64,000 nt of DNA from Oxytricha trifallax (lineage: Eukaryota; Ciliophora; Spirotrichea; Sporadotrichida; Oxytrichidae): positions 62,001-126,000 of the forward strand of contig ARYC01017246.1 of assembly GCA_000711775.1 (NCBI GenBank). Reading direction: 5' to 3'. Shown here in pieces: positions 50,920 through 63,255 of this stretch; position 1 is the stretch's first letter, and each line of letters starts with the position of its first letter. The notes beneath the pieces were generated by a model. That model was given only the letters and a program-made list of their open reading frames with translations, searched no databases and was not told where the DNA came from. A program made the translations under genes and the position numbers.

Positions 50920-52086
50920 ATGAACATATCTAAGATACTCTTAGTTACTTCCCAATTTTTGGATAGTTTTACTGTATTCACTAAAATTATAAAACTTTCA
51001 ACAAAATCAAGGAAATAGATGAAACAATAGAAAAAGGTACAATCAAATGTAAATTGACTCCACTTGAAATTCATAAATCAATTACCTATCTACAACTAAA
51101 TTGTAATAGCTTTTCGATGCTTCAATTTTATAAATATTACATTTGATTCGATTACATTTGAAAAAGAAAACTTCCATTGACTGCTTAGCATTTTCAATTA
51201 ACTCACAATAAACAAACAAATTAAATAAATCAAAAAGTTTACATTTTATGCATGCACAATTTAAGCCATAAAGTCTTAAGAGTTAAATTTTCTTTCAGAG
51301 GCTTAAGAGTAATTCGAAACTGAGAGTTTTACGACACAAGAATAGGAACATTATAATTATAATAAAATGATCTCCACTGGATTATCATATTGTAACTGTA
51401 CAGTATTTAACGCTTGTAAATTATACAATCAACACCTTTTAGATTTGTTTCAGAATTCGAAATCCTTAGTCCTGAAATTGACAAGGCATTAAGTTTCATT
51501 GATTCTAGATAAATTCAATAATTTGGAAAATTTGCAAATAGATTTAGTCATGCTAGATAATCAATATATTTAAGATATGTAAACTGTTTATGTTTTGGGT
51601 TTTTATCAGTATAAGTTTGATAAATTGAAGTAGTTGGTCATTAGAATTTGGTCAATTTAAGAAATGATAAGAATTGCAGAGCAAATTTAAAACTTGGAGA
51701 TGAATATCACATTAAAGTTATTACTTTTCAAGAAAGTTAATATCCTTGAGTTTGCAAAATTATTTTAGACCCAATTTGATCTTTAAAGTTATAAAATCAT
51801 TATATTATGCAGTTACCTCAAATTTACAATAGACTATAAATAGTTAGAAGAGCACAATAACTCAATATAAAATTTTTAAAAATTCATTGAGAAATAGAAG
51901 TTAAGCTAAATATTAAGTTTAATTATGAAAGAGACTAATCTTTTTTTTTAAATCCAGGAATCAAATAATGAATCAGCTTACGGATATAAGAGACTTATTA
52001 TAAGTGATATTTAAATACCAAAACGCCAAATCATTCTCGAATATTAAGAGTTATTAATAAATACCTCCAATATTTTTGTAATGTGA
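50920..52086 (+). pseudogene. B3: family B gene with two in-frame TGAs
   Basis: The start ATG at 50,920 gives MNISKILLVTSQFLDSFTVF. The frame is unshifted for 388 codons to TGA 52,084-52,086. TGA occurs at 51,055-51,057 (CGA in B1) and 51,178-51,180 (CAA in B1); neither is shared with B1. A short T-rich insertion near 51,942-51,957 is in frame. Leucine-rich segments and the TSNIFVM C-terminus are conserved. B1 and B3 have independently acquired stops, consistent with decay after duplication. Confidence 0.72.
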
Positions 52087-53109
52087 GAAGTAATTTAATT
52101 TAGTTAAATATAATAAATTTACACAGATTTTATATTTTAAGAATATTAAATATTTCGATAATTTAATATATGAAAATTTTTATGAGTAAATAAAAATAAA
52201 TGATTCAATTCTAATAATTTTAAAGTATAAATCTTATATTTATTTTTGGAGATTATTATTTAATTGAAAATTATTAAGATTTTATCAAAAAGTCAAATAA
52301 ATATTTTTGAAAAATAAAAGGAAGTCTTTAATTTAAAATGAAAAAGGATAATATAATCAAGTATTAGGATTAACTTAAGTAAAAATGGTATCTAAGAACA
52401 GCTTTTATCATTCATCCATTATCCTTCATAGATGTCACCATAATTCCAATAATTTGTGCCTTTCCCTTTTTTTTCTCTGTAGCTCGTCGAAAACTCAGTT
52501 TAAGTCAGTCACCATTCTTACCAGGTAAGACCACTAAAAAAAATAAAAATTAGATATGTTTTTTGTAACTTACATTTATTGTGAGTGTCATGGCATCTTC
52601 TGATCAAACATTTTTATTATATCTAATATTCTTAATCAAATTCTTATAATCATCTATTTTTCGTAAAATTTATCATAATTACTTAGGCTTTTATAATTTA
52701 GGATTGAACAAAAATTTGTTATAAAACAGTTAAAAAATATTTTTGAATAAATATTTATTAAATTATTTTTAATGATACTATCACTTATAAAAATACATTT
52801 GCATATTTAATAGAAATTAATATAATTCGCTTTAATTTTTGCTGGTTTTTAATTAATAAATTTAAATTTATTAAGTAAAAATTTCTGATATAAAAAGGTT
52901 CAAAAAAATATATATATAGATGTTGTTTATAATATTATGTAACTTTAAATAAATTTGAAGAATTGTTTTAAATAAAATAAGTGTTTAATTATTGATTTAA
53001 CTATCTATGAATTTTAAAACTATTCGAATGACTTAAATGTTCAAAATTGTGTTATATTTATAAAATAAAATAATAAATCCTTACTTATAATTATTATAAA
53101 TTAATCTCA
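52087..53109. other. Spacer between B3 and A5 with a GC-richer segment
   Basis: The segment 52,390-52,615 is described separately. The remainder is AT-rich with nothing recognisable. Confidence 0.5.
52390..52615 (-). other. GC-richer exon-like segment with splice-like signals, unit 2 only
   Basis: On the minus strand GTAAGT at 52,573 and a T-run ending AG at 52,534 would bound a 40-nt intron. Joining the flanks reads DTHNK then LVLPGKNGD, a TGA, LKLSFRRATEKKKGKAQIIG and IMVTSMKDNG, ending in TGA 52,412-52,414. The family is not recognised. Unit 1 lacks this segment. It could be a gene fragment or a macronuclear-destined segment. Splice-like words also occur on the plus strand, so orientation is not certain. 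Confidence 0.3.
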
Positions 53110-54255
53110 ATGAATAACAATTGTAAAATCATGATTTACTCCTTCTTACCATTTGATCTAATCATAAAGTTAATTTCAAAACTTTCACATGAGGAAAGAG
53201 ATCTCTGCAGCCATATTTAATTTCAAACTTCAGAATAAAATTACTCAACAATCATTATGAAAAATTCTTTCCAAGACACTCAATCTCTTGATTACATTCT
53301 TTAAACATCAAAAAGTATAAAACTAGTATTCTTCGAAATATCCTGACATAAGAAATTGATTTAAACAATGTTAAATATTATGTCCAAGCTTCAATCTAAA
53401 TAATTTCTTGAAAAAATAACTTAAATTGAATTCAATGGTTGTGTGATAGAATATACACGGTAAAATGACATTCCAACTTAATTTTTGGACATATTAAATG
53501 CTTTCAAGTTCAATAAAACTTTAGGCCTGATATTTTGTGAATTTTGGGACTTAAGCGTTTTGCAATTATTCAAGCATGCTTCACAAATTATAATAAAAGA
53601 AACTTTGTATCCAAACGAAATATTCAGCAATTCTAACAATATTTAAAAAGTCTTTTTATCATATCCTTAAACTGAAGATGAAATTGAGTAAAGAAATCAA
53701 ATGCTTAATAAAACCCATTAAGACTTTTATAGTAGAAGATATGATCTTTTTAATAACATTAATTATTTTAAGCAAATCAGTTAATTCGATAAAATAATCC
53801 AAATTAATATTGAAATGTTTGAAATGTACAATCTTACAGATCTTTTTTTAGATTAAAAGTATTATCAAAATTTAAAAAACAAAAATAAGACAAGTGCTTT
53901 ATTGAAAATATTTTTGAATTTTAAACTAGAGCTTAGTGATCTTTAACAAGTCATTAAAAACTTTAGGAAGAAATACACTACAATAGAATTGTTTGTCAAT
54001 GACATATAATATTTCAAAGAAAAACAAAAATATGATATATTTTCTAAAAGGTCTTAGATCAACAGAATTAAATAAGCAACTATTTAGAATATGGTCTAAT
54101 TTTTATCAGAAAAATTAAAAATTCCTGTAAATTATTAGGAATCAAACTAGAATGGATATAAATATAGAATTTCATTTTAGAAATCATGTGATCGGACTAT
54201 CCAGCTGAATTTTAAAAGGTTAAATATTTAGTTTGAGAATTTTATAGTTGAGTGA
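53110..54255 (+). CDS. A5: family A protein with TGA at codon 79, otherwise open
   Basis: The start at 53,110 gives MNNNCKIMIYSFLPFDLII then KLISKLSHEERDLC. The frame is 381 codons to TGA 54,253-54,255, the same length and phase as A3, with the single TGA at 53,344-53,346 (codon 79) also shared. Many substitutions but no indels separate A3 and A5, while their flanks differ by many indels. The gene converges on D3. Confidence 0.68.
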
Positions 54256-55501
54256 AACATATAAAATGTTAAATTAGAAGCATTAAACTATAGTATAATT
54301 TAAGTTCTTTTTATTTTTAAAAATATTTTAACTTTGATTAGCTCTAACAATTAATTATAAAATCACAATTCTAAACAAATAATAAAAAATAAAAAAATTA
54401 AATTGCCTATTTGCATTTTGTAAAACATTTTAATATTGTAGATCAGTTAAAGTAAGGAATATTAAATAAAGGATTATAATTTAGTCAGTATTCTCTATTA
54501 TGGAATTAAGTTTGTAAATTTTACATTAATACAATCTTATTAGAAGGAATAATTTTTTAAAATATGGAAATTAAGTTTATTTTTAGGAAAATTAGCTTGC
54601 CCTTTCTTCTTTATAGCTGTTGTTAAAAAAATGTCACTATACTAAATGAATTTTTATTTACATAAGAAGAGGAAAAATGTAACTAACCGAATGGCTTATA
54701 GCTAATATGTAGCATGCCCCTGTCTTTGATAGTTCTGAAATTTAAAAGAAATTTACCACTCACTATTTTGCCGGTTTTCATGTCTCTATATAAAAATTTT
54801 AAATTAAAGTTAGTATAACTTTACTTTATTTATATCTTTTTGCAATTTAATTATAAAAAATCTTAATATTTATTTACTTATTTATTTTATGAATGTTTTA
54901 TTATACAAAATTTTGATAAAAATTTAAGGAGAAAAAAGTAAATTTATATAGAATAAAGAGATTATTATCTTTTTTATAATTCATTTATGAATGAACATTT
55001 TTATAATCGATAAGAAATTAGCGATTTACAATTCTTTAATTGTGTTTATTTAGTATTGACAAATAACATGAGCCTGAATAATTACTGTGAGTATGAAGCA
55101 CTTATCACACTCTTATCTTAACGAATTTAAAATTATGAATACATTTTCTACATGTAAAATTACTAAGATTCTCTAAAGTGATTTTTAAATCAATTTTGTA
55201 TTTATTTATTTATGATTTCCAATTAATTAAATTAAGATTTAATGTTCTTTTAAATGACCATTAGTTATTTAAAAAAATTGTTATAATAAAATAAAGTCTA
55301 GGAAAAAATATTTCTTTTAATTTATTATATGTTATAACTATTATTATTTAATTCTTAAAGCAAATTTAAACTGGAGAATTTCAATCCAAAATAGAATAAG
55401 ATTTATCTAATTTATCAATTTCAAAGTGAATAATTAGCGAATATTTAATAATTTAAAATTGAATTCTTTTATGATAGAGAACAAACCTACTTTACACCAT
55501 G
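54256..55501. other. Spacer between convergent A5 and D3
   Basis: Homologous to 33,771-35,024, with several indels. No gene is seen. Confidence 0.45.
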
Positions 55502-56762
55502 TCAATCACCTATTATTATTAATATCGTTTATTAATTTCTTTTCTAATTGGTTAGTTTAACTGTCAAACTAGTTTTATTTTTGATATTTTCCATTTTCAG
55601 TAAAAATTTATATTTTTATTGTGGAGACCCAATATCATTTAACATTTTGTAGCCATTTAGATTTAATAATATTCTTAAATAATGATTTACATTAAAAATT
55701 ACTTAATTCTCTGTAAGTTTGAGTTAATGCATAGTAGCTTAACTAAATAAAACTAAGTGTGGTAATTTTATCTCAATTTTCTCAAAGTTTTTGATTTTTG
55801 AAAATGTATTTAGTATTTTTTCTAAATTTACTGGTGTTGTTTAGTTTATCACATTTAGTTATAGTTTTTTCAAGGGTTGCTTAATTTAACAACTTAAATC
55901 ATGAATTTCATTTAATTTTATATCATCAACACTGAAACTTAAATATGTTAGATGCTTAAATGCAGTGTAAGCTTAGGCATTAAGTTTGCTTATTAAAAAT
56001 TAAAAGTCTTTAGATCTTACATTTTCATGAATGAAATAAAGATTTTCCTTATTTTTTATAACCTTCAATCATGCCAAGTTTTTTAATTTTTCTAATTTTT
56101 TCAAAAAATATTTTGTAAAAAAGGTATTAATAAGTTCAAGTTTTTGAAGGTCAGGGAGTTATTATAAGAAAGCATCATCAAATATTATTGTATTGTAAAT
56201 TTGCAATTCAAGAATATTAGTTAATTAATACCTCTCTATAAACTTGATATTTTATATTGTTTGCATCTTATGAAGTTTACTCCACATTTTAAAGGTGAGT
56301 TCCTATTATTGAGCATTCAATACTTAGTTTTCAAAAATTTTTGTATTCACTTTTTATATAAAATGTTTGATTTGTTACTACTTTCTCCATGACTATCTAA
56401 TTTAAAACAAAATCTATTGAACTAAGTCTCATAAATTTTGTTAAAAAATTAAGATTTATGTCTTTGACTCCTGAAATTTTAAAGCTAATTGTTATTTTTT
56501 AATCATTTTTAGATTAAAAAGAGCATAAAAGAATTTTGTAGTATGGTAAAAGTCCACTTTTTATATGCCCATCTTTAATCAAGAACATATAGCAATTACT
56601 GCAATTAGTTATGTGCTGTTGTTAATGTGGGATGAATATTGGTTCTTGACTTAATTATAATATTAAGTTATTTTATTCTTGATTCTTGTGATTCTTAATT
56701 TCTAGAGATAGTTCTCTTTCTTATTTTGATAATTTGCTTATATCTCTAAAGCATTTATTCAT
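55502..56762 (-). pseudogene. D3: family D gene with TGAs and a frameshift
   Basis: It starts at ATG 56,760-56,762 (MNKCFRDISKLSKQERELSL) and ends at TGA 55,502-55,504 with IIGD as in D1. TGA interrupts it at 56,331-56,333, a frameshift lies between about 56,230 and 56,290, and another TGA in the downstream frame is at 56,069-56,071. The remaining leucine-rich sequence (DLQKLELINTFF) is well conserved with intact D1. Probably inactive. Confidence 0.78.
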
Positions 56763-57987
56763 CGTGAGATAGCTATAAATTATTAATCTAACTCTCTTTT
56801 GCTATTTTAGTGTGTTTTTTGGCATTTAAATAAACTTAATTATAATTTAAGAAAAACGAGATTACTTTAATGTACAAAAATGAATATTTAAAAGAATGGT
56901 TTTAGAATATTTTAGCTTTAACAAATAAACTACAAGTTCAAAATATTCAATCTAATTTTGAGTTTTATATTTTTTACAATTAGCATTGTCTGGGAGAATG
57001 TAAAATATTTTAATATTAAAAATATCTTTTTTATTGTTAAAATACCTTATGCAAAATTATTTCAATTATTATTTAGTTAGTTAGATAATTTATTGGAGAA
57101 TTTATAATAAGGGGAAATAATACTGAAGGTAAATATCTACCGACCTCCCTTCCGGAAGCATCAGGTCAGGTCACATCTAAATTCGACAGTAATCCAAACT
57201 TGTATCATTTCTTCATTTATCCAATCCAGATTTCGAAAGAACCATGCACTACCATTTAACGTCATTCCTGATCCAGAAGATTATCAATTTCTTTTTACAG
57301 TGCAAGGACTCCACAAAACCCTGGGATATTTCGTATTTTACCAGATACAACTATCACTGAACCTGTGCTTCGAATACTAAGCCTCGTTAGATTTAATTGA
57401 TAGACCAATCGTCTAAACAATAGACTCTAAATTAATTTTCAATAGATATAATAATAACCAATTAGAATTTAATAAGCTATTAAATATATGAGGCTGCAGT
57501 TAATTTAAATCAAAGACTTAATTGATTTTTTTTCATTTATCATTAAAAATTAGGGTCTTATATATAAGATATTATTGAAAATAGAACTTAAAATTAAACT
57601 TTGATAATATTTTGAAGAAAATAATTTCTATTTAAAGATACCCAATTTTCAATAATTTAGATTTTATTAATTATATTATAAAATTAAATTTGGAAAATTT
57701 GCCATTCTATTAAATTAATGGACATAAAACATATAATAAATATAGACTAAGATAGAAGCTAAGATTTAAATAAAATTATTTAATTTTATTTTGAAACATA
57801 AGTTCAATATTTATTATTTTGTTTTCCCAATAATGTAGTCTGTAAAACATTGAGAAAATTAAAAAAAAAGTTAAGATTGTATAATTAAAGTTCTTAATGT
57901 TTAATTTTATATGTACTATTTTGAATATTTAAATTAGTTTAATCTTTAATTATAATTTTAAAATTTAAATTATAATAGTTTATTAAA
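56763..57987. other. Divergent region between D3 and B4 with a GC-richer island
   Basis: The island at about 57,130-57,425 (CGACCTCCCTTCCGGAAGC near its start) is the diverged counterpart of 36,655-36,965. No frame is conserved between the two. Confidence 0.5.
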
Positions 57988-59123
57988 ATGAATATCTATA
58001 AAATAATTGAATCTGCTTCACTATATCTAGATAGTTTTACAGTTTACACTAAAATACTAAAATTATCCACTAAATTAAGAACAGAAATGAAAAAATACAA
58101 ACTAGTTCATTCAAAGTAAAATAGATTCTACTTATAATTCAATAATTAATTAGCTAATTATAATTAAATTGCAGTAGCTTTCAATTATTTCAAATACATT
58201 GAACTAACAATCAAATAAATAAATTTTGGAAAATAAAATTTTATGAAACTTCTTAGCATATTTAATTAGTTGACGTAAAATGAATTTATAACTTGAATAA
58301 AGAAGATCACTTTTTTAAAATGCGAAATTATAGCTATGTAATCTTACAATTTAGATTTCTTAAAAAAGGAATATAAGCTAAGAAGAAATTAGAATACCAC
58401 ACCTCAAGATTAGTAGAATCAAGCTTACTCTTAAATTTTTACCTCAGGTTTATAATTTTATGGCTGCATTGTTTTTAATTAGTGCAACTTAAGGAATTAG
58501 TTCTTAGTAGATATCTTTTAGAATGCAAAATCATTAGTCCTCAAATAAACAAATCATAAGATCGCAAACCTCCTTTAAAAATTCAACAATTTACATAATA
58601 TTCAAGTGGATTTTACCTAATTAGAGACTGCGAGAGAATTCAAAACAATTTAATCTATGGGCTTAAGTAGAACTAAGTTAATCAATCTATGTATTACATT
58701 GAAGAAGTAATTGCATTTACAAAGCAATTTCAAACTTTAAAAATCAATGTCATATTAAAGTTTGTAATTTTAGAGGATTTAGATATCACTGAAATTCAGA
58801 AGATATTTTCCAATCAACTTGATCTTAAGAAATAGAAAATTCAAATAATTTGTAATAAATTGTCATACAAGATAGACTTTTAAGAGCTGAATTAGCATGA
58901 AAACAAAATAGGAAATTATTAATAATTTATGGACAACCTTAATTTAAGCTCACTAATTCAATTAATAATGAAAACAACAAATCTTTCAGTTCAACAAACA
59001 ATTAAGAATGACATTTTTGGATACAAGAGACTATTAATAAGATATGTTTGCAAATCGAAGCAAAAAATCAAATTAGATTATAGAAAATTACTAATAGACA
59101 CATCCAATATTATTATAATGTGA
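57988..59123 (+). pseudogene. B4: family B gene with a TGA and a frameshifting deletion
   Basis: The start at 57,988 gives MNIYKIIESASLYLDSFTVY. TGA occurs at 58,294-58,296 (AGA in B2). Near 58,690 about 19 bases present in B2 (around its A-run) are missing, and one base is gained upstream near 58,660, leaving the downstream part out of frame. That part, from about 58,690 through MDNLNLSS (58,929) to TGA 59,121-59,123, is well conserved with B2. Confidence 0.72.
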
Positions 59124-59516
59124 GTAATCAGATTTTAATTTTTAAATTATAAATTAAATTAATGCTATTTATATTTAATATTCTTATGAAAGCTAGTATT
59201 TTAAATAAATAATTTTAAAAGTAAAAGTTAGTAAGATATATTTTAATAATTTTCAATTAATTAATCGAATAAATAACTTAATACTTTTAATCAAATATAA
59301 ATATTTTTTTAAAAGATTTTCATAACTATATATGAAAAATTTGATTCGTTATCTAAAAGCTAGGGTAGTTTGAGGGAAAAAATGAATAAATTAATTAAAT
59401 ATTTATTAGTACCAGCTTAATTTATTGAGTAAATTACATTTTTTGAATATTTAAAATTGTTTTTATTATATAAATTGAACTAAAAATAAATTTTAATGAA
59501 ATCAAAAATAATTTAA
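59124..59516. other. AT-rich spacer between B4 and A6
   Basis: Nothing recognisable is seen. Confidence 0.5.
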
Positions 59517-60668
59517 ATGAATAAAAATTGTAAAGTAGTAGTATTTTCATACTTACCCTATGATTTAATTATAAGAATAATTTCAAAACTTTCTTAGAAT
59601 GAGTGAAATTTATGCAAATATATTCAATATCAAACTTCAGAGTAAAATATTGCAAAAATTGTAATCTCAAATGAAGAAACTGAAATCGAATCACTAAATT
59701 ACATTCTGTAATTATAGAAGAAATTTAAATTGATATTTTATGAGATATACAGTCATAAGTATCTAATTAAGTTCATATGTAGAGTCTTCATTAAACTACA
59801 TGTAAATAAATGTCTTGATAGCATTAAAGAAATTGAATTCATCAAATGCAGTGTTTATGCAAATAATTAAAATTAAATTCCAATTTAATTATTTAAATTA
59901 TTTTAGAAATTTAAGTTCTAGGGTACACTAAGTCTCAATTCATGCTAATTTTATGGAATTGAAATTGTGCAATTATTCAATCACTCTAAAATAATAAAAA
60001 TCAAAAATACAAGTACAGAAGACTTTTAGAAAATGTTCAGTAATTTTTATATTGTTCAAAAATTATATTTCACTTATCCAAGAAATGAAAGAAATAATAA
60101 AAAGCAGCAATACCTTTAAAATAAAGGTTTATAAAGAAGTTGTGATTCTAAGCAATTTAATCTTTTTAAGGGACTAAATGAACTTTTAAGTTTGAATGGG
60201 AGAAAAAGACTTGACTTATTTCAAATTGAAGTATTAAGTTTTTCTGATATTAGAATTTTATTGATAATCTAAAACATTAATGTAAATTTCAAGCAATATG
60301 AAACTAGTACATTATAAATTTAAATGATTTTAAAATTCAGATTTTCTTTGTCAAATTTAATTGTAATCTTAAAAAATTTTAAGAGAAAAAACTTTATTTT
60401 AGAATTTTTTGTTGATGACTTAATTTATTAGAAAAAGTAAAAATAAATTCAAATAAACCAAGATGCTCATACTAAATAGATTAAGAATTATTCTATGGAA
60501 ATTATGGTTTAAAACTTAACAAAAATATTTAAAATTCCTATTTACTATGAAGAAACAAATTTAAAAGACTATAGATATTGCTTAATTTTTGAAAAATCAG
60601 AGAATCGGTTAGTGCATTTGAACTTTAATGCATTGAAAAATAATTTTAAAAATATTGTTATTGATTGA
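59517..60668 (+). CDS. A6: family A protein with TGA at codon 30, otherwise open
   Basis: The start at 59,517 gives MNKNCKVVVFSYLPYDLII then RIISKLSQNE. Codon 30 (59,604-59,606) is TGA, the same position as in A4 and A2. The frame is then open for 353 codons to TGA 60,666-60,668. It has the same length as A4 with no indels. Conserved blocks include EIEFIKCSVYAN, the NFKRKNFILEFFVDDL region and the C-terminal SENRLVHLNF. It converges on D4. Confidence 0.66.
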
Positions 60669-61998
60669 AACAATTATTATTATTACGCTTAATTAAATCA
60701 TAAATTTATTAATACTTACACTTTAGAGAATAATAAATACAATGTTTTTTCAATTTAATATAATATGTCTCAAATTAAATATTTTAATTAGAGGTGTATT
60801 AAATGCTGCAATATTTTTTTTTAATTTCATCATAATAAAGAGAAAAAAAATATAATAATTGAATGATAAAAATCATTTGTCAGAGTAATGATTGTTAACT
60901 TATGCAATTATTTCATTAATAATGCTAAAAGTATGTATAAAATCTAAAAAAAATACACTTTTTAATTAAAAAAATTCCTGCCTCTGCAAAAGTTTCCTTC
61001 ACCCAACATATAATTTAAATTATACCTTAACCTTATATTTTACACATTTTCGATAAAATTTTAAGGTTTGTATTTATCTTTTTTTTCCATTATATATTTC
61101 ATAATTTGTTGAACTGATAATTTAACTAGTAATATTTACAACTTTGTTAAAATATCCATGATAAAAATATACATGATGTTAAAATGTCACTTATTATAAC
61201 ATTATTGATGATAATTGTTTTCAAAAATTTATAATTTTATGTATTGTATAGATTACTCCCCGGAGGATCATGAAGCTATCTCATAAGACAAGAAATTAAT
61301 TAATTATATGCATTACTTTCTTTATCCTTACTCTTCACTTTATAGCAACTATATTTAAAATTTAAAATATCTAAATAAATGTCATCAAAGTACTCAAAAT
61401 TATTTGAAGTTTTAAATAAATTGATCTATAAAAAATATTTTCATTAAATGTAAATTTTAATGGTCTTTACTAAAATATTTTTATATTAATTAGTATGTAT
61501 GAATTATGTAGATTAAAGGTATATTTATTTCATTATGTATAGATATAGTTAATAAATTTATTAAAAAATTATTAAAATTAAAAAATTTAGAGTTTATAAA
61601 CATTTAACACATAGAAATTTAATAACTATGATTTATCATAATCTATGGCCATAATAAAATTTCAGCATTTTATTTAAAATAACTATACGAATTGAACTTA
61701 ATTAGATTTTGACACAGAACCATTAAATATAATTTTAGATTAATGAGATTCTAAAAACTTAGACTTAAATTTTTACATATAAATATTTTACCTATCTTTT
61801 ATTGATTTAATTATTAAACTAATCATTTTTTATCATAAATTAAATAATAAAATTTAAGACTTCTACTATTAAAAAATTAAATTAATTAATTAAAAAACAG
61901 TTAAAATATTTTAATTTTATAAATTAAATAAAATTTGAAAAATAATTATAAATTTTATTAATAAAAAGGTGCATGCTTTATATTTTTTGTTTCTTCTA
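60669..61998. other. AT-rich spacer between convergent A6 and D4
   Basis: Relative to unit 1 (40,234-45,050) about 3.5 kb, including the D2 block and the 40.4-kb island, are absent. A small GC-richer word (CCCCGGAGGATCATGAAGC) occurs at about 61,258. Confidence 0.5.
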
Positions 61999-63255
61999 TC
62001 AATCATCTAGAATTTATAATCTTGGTAAATATTTGTTTTCATATATTTTAACAGTTATTTAGGAAAGATTTTTAATATTTACAAACTAGAATTATGGAGA
62101 TTCATTTTGTCTAAACTATTTAACATCATTCAGTATTCTGTATCCAAATAGATTTGCAAACTTTTCTAAGTAAAGAATAGGACTCAAGATCACTTCATAC
62201 TTGTTTAAGTTAAATTCAATTAGAGAATTTTTATCAATCAAAATTAAATATGGAAGTTTGATTATGATATTTTTTTAATTGTTTGAGTATCTAAAAAAAT
62301 GAAATACATCTCTTAAAAAAGTAGGCTGTTCGTTTGAATTTACAATTACCTTTAACTTCTTTAGATTTTATTTTATTATCCTAATCTACAACAAATTTTC
62401 ATCGTCCTTTAATACTTCCACACTGAAAGTCAAATATTTAAGATTCTTGAAATTTGCGAAATCTTATATTTGTGGATGAATTTTTAATCCTTAGAATTAA
62501 TTGATGTGAACTTGAAATTTACCGATCTTTAATTCTTGAGTAGTGCAAACAAATTTTATTACTTCGATTGTTTATATTTTCTTTACAAAATTCATTAAGC
62601 TTGAAGTGGTAAAACAGTTAATAAGCTATATTGATTATAGGTTAGTGAATTGTTGAAAAAAATTATCATCAAAAATGATTGATTTAATTATTGTTAATCT
62701 AATAATGTTGCTATATTCAGGGTAAGTCCTTAGCTATTTATTTCTAATTAATGATTAATTTTATTCCTCTATTGCCATCTATTTAAGTAGATCTTTTCCG
62801 AATATAGAGAAATTAATACTTATATTCTAAAACATTCCCTAATCTAGAGGAATAGCAAACCCATCGTTTTGTTGATTTAATGAGTAGTTTAAACAATGAA
62901 ATTTAAATTAAATTTTGCTTGCTTTCATAAATTATGTTAAAAATTCAAGATTTCTAATCTTATTTCCTTAGATCTCAAAACTAAGAAATATTTTTCGATT
63001 TTAGTTTTATTTAAACGAATATATCATCATTTTATAGTAGGGTAAAAATGTCTCTATCATTTCACCATCATCCAGTATAAATAGGAAATAATCACTAAAA
63101 TTGTGTATAAATTAATCTTGCGGAATAAAAATAGGCTCTTCTAATAATCTTACTACCAAACAATTTTATTCTTAGTCTCTGTGATTTTTTATTTCAATTG
63201 ATAATTCTCTTTCATATCTTGATAATTTAGATATTTTTATAAAACAATTATTCAT
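61999..63255 (-). CDS. D4: leucine-rich-repeat-like family D protein, intact, 418 aa
   Basis: The frame is open from ATG 63,253-63,255 (MNNCFIKISKLSRYERELSI) to TGA 61,999-62,001 (ending LQILDD). The landmarks are the FSDYFLFI segment near residue 63, leucine-rich segments (NIIRLTIIKSIIFDDNFFQQ, LIVNS-like VIVNSNEQ), and KYLTFSVEVLKD. It extends past AAT 62,704-62,706, the point where its duplicate D5 is cut by the TBE, so it represents the empty site. It is tail to tail with A6. The function is unknown; the LRR-like pattern suggests protein binding. Confidence 0.82.

Larger units (their letters stand above)
50562..62706. repeat. Tandem duplication unit 2
   Basis: It is the second copy of the block 30,606-45,761, with genes B3, A5, D3, B4, A6 and D4. 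It begins at ACT directly after the TBE and stays homologous to unit 1 until AAT 62,704-62,706 inside D4, where unit 1 enters the TBE. It lacks the 40.4-kb island and the D2 block of unit 1. Confidence 0.85.
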
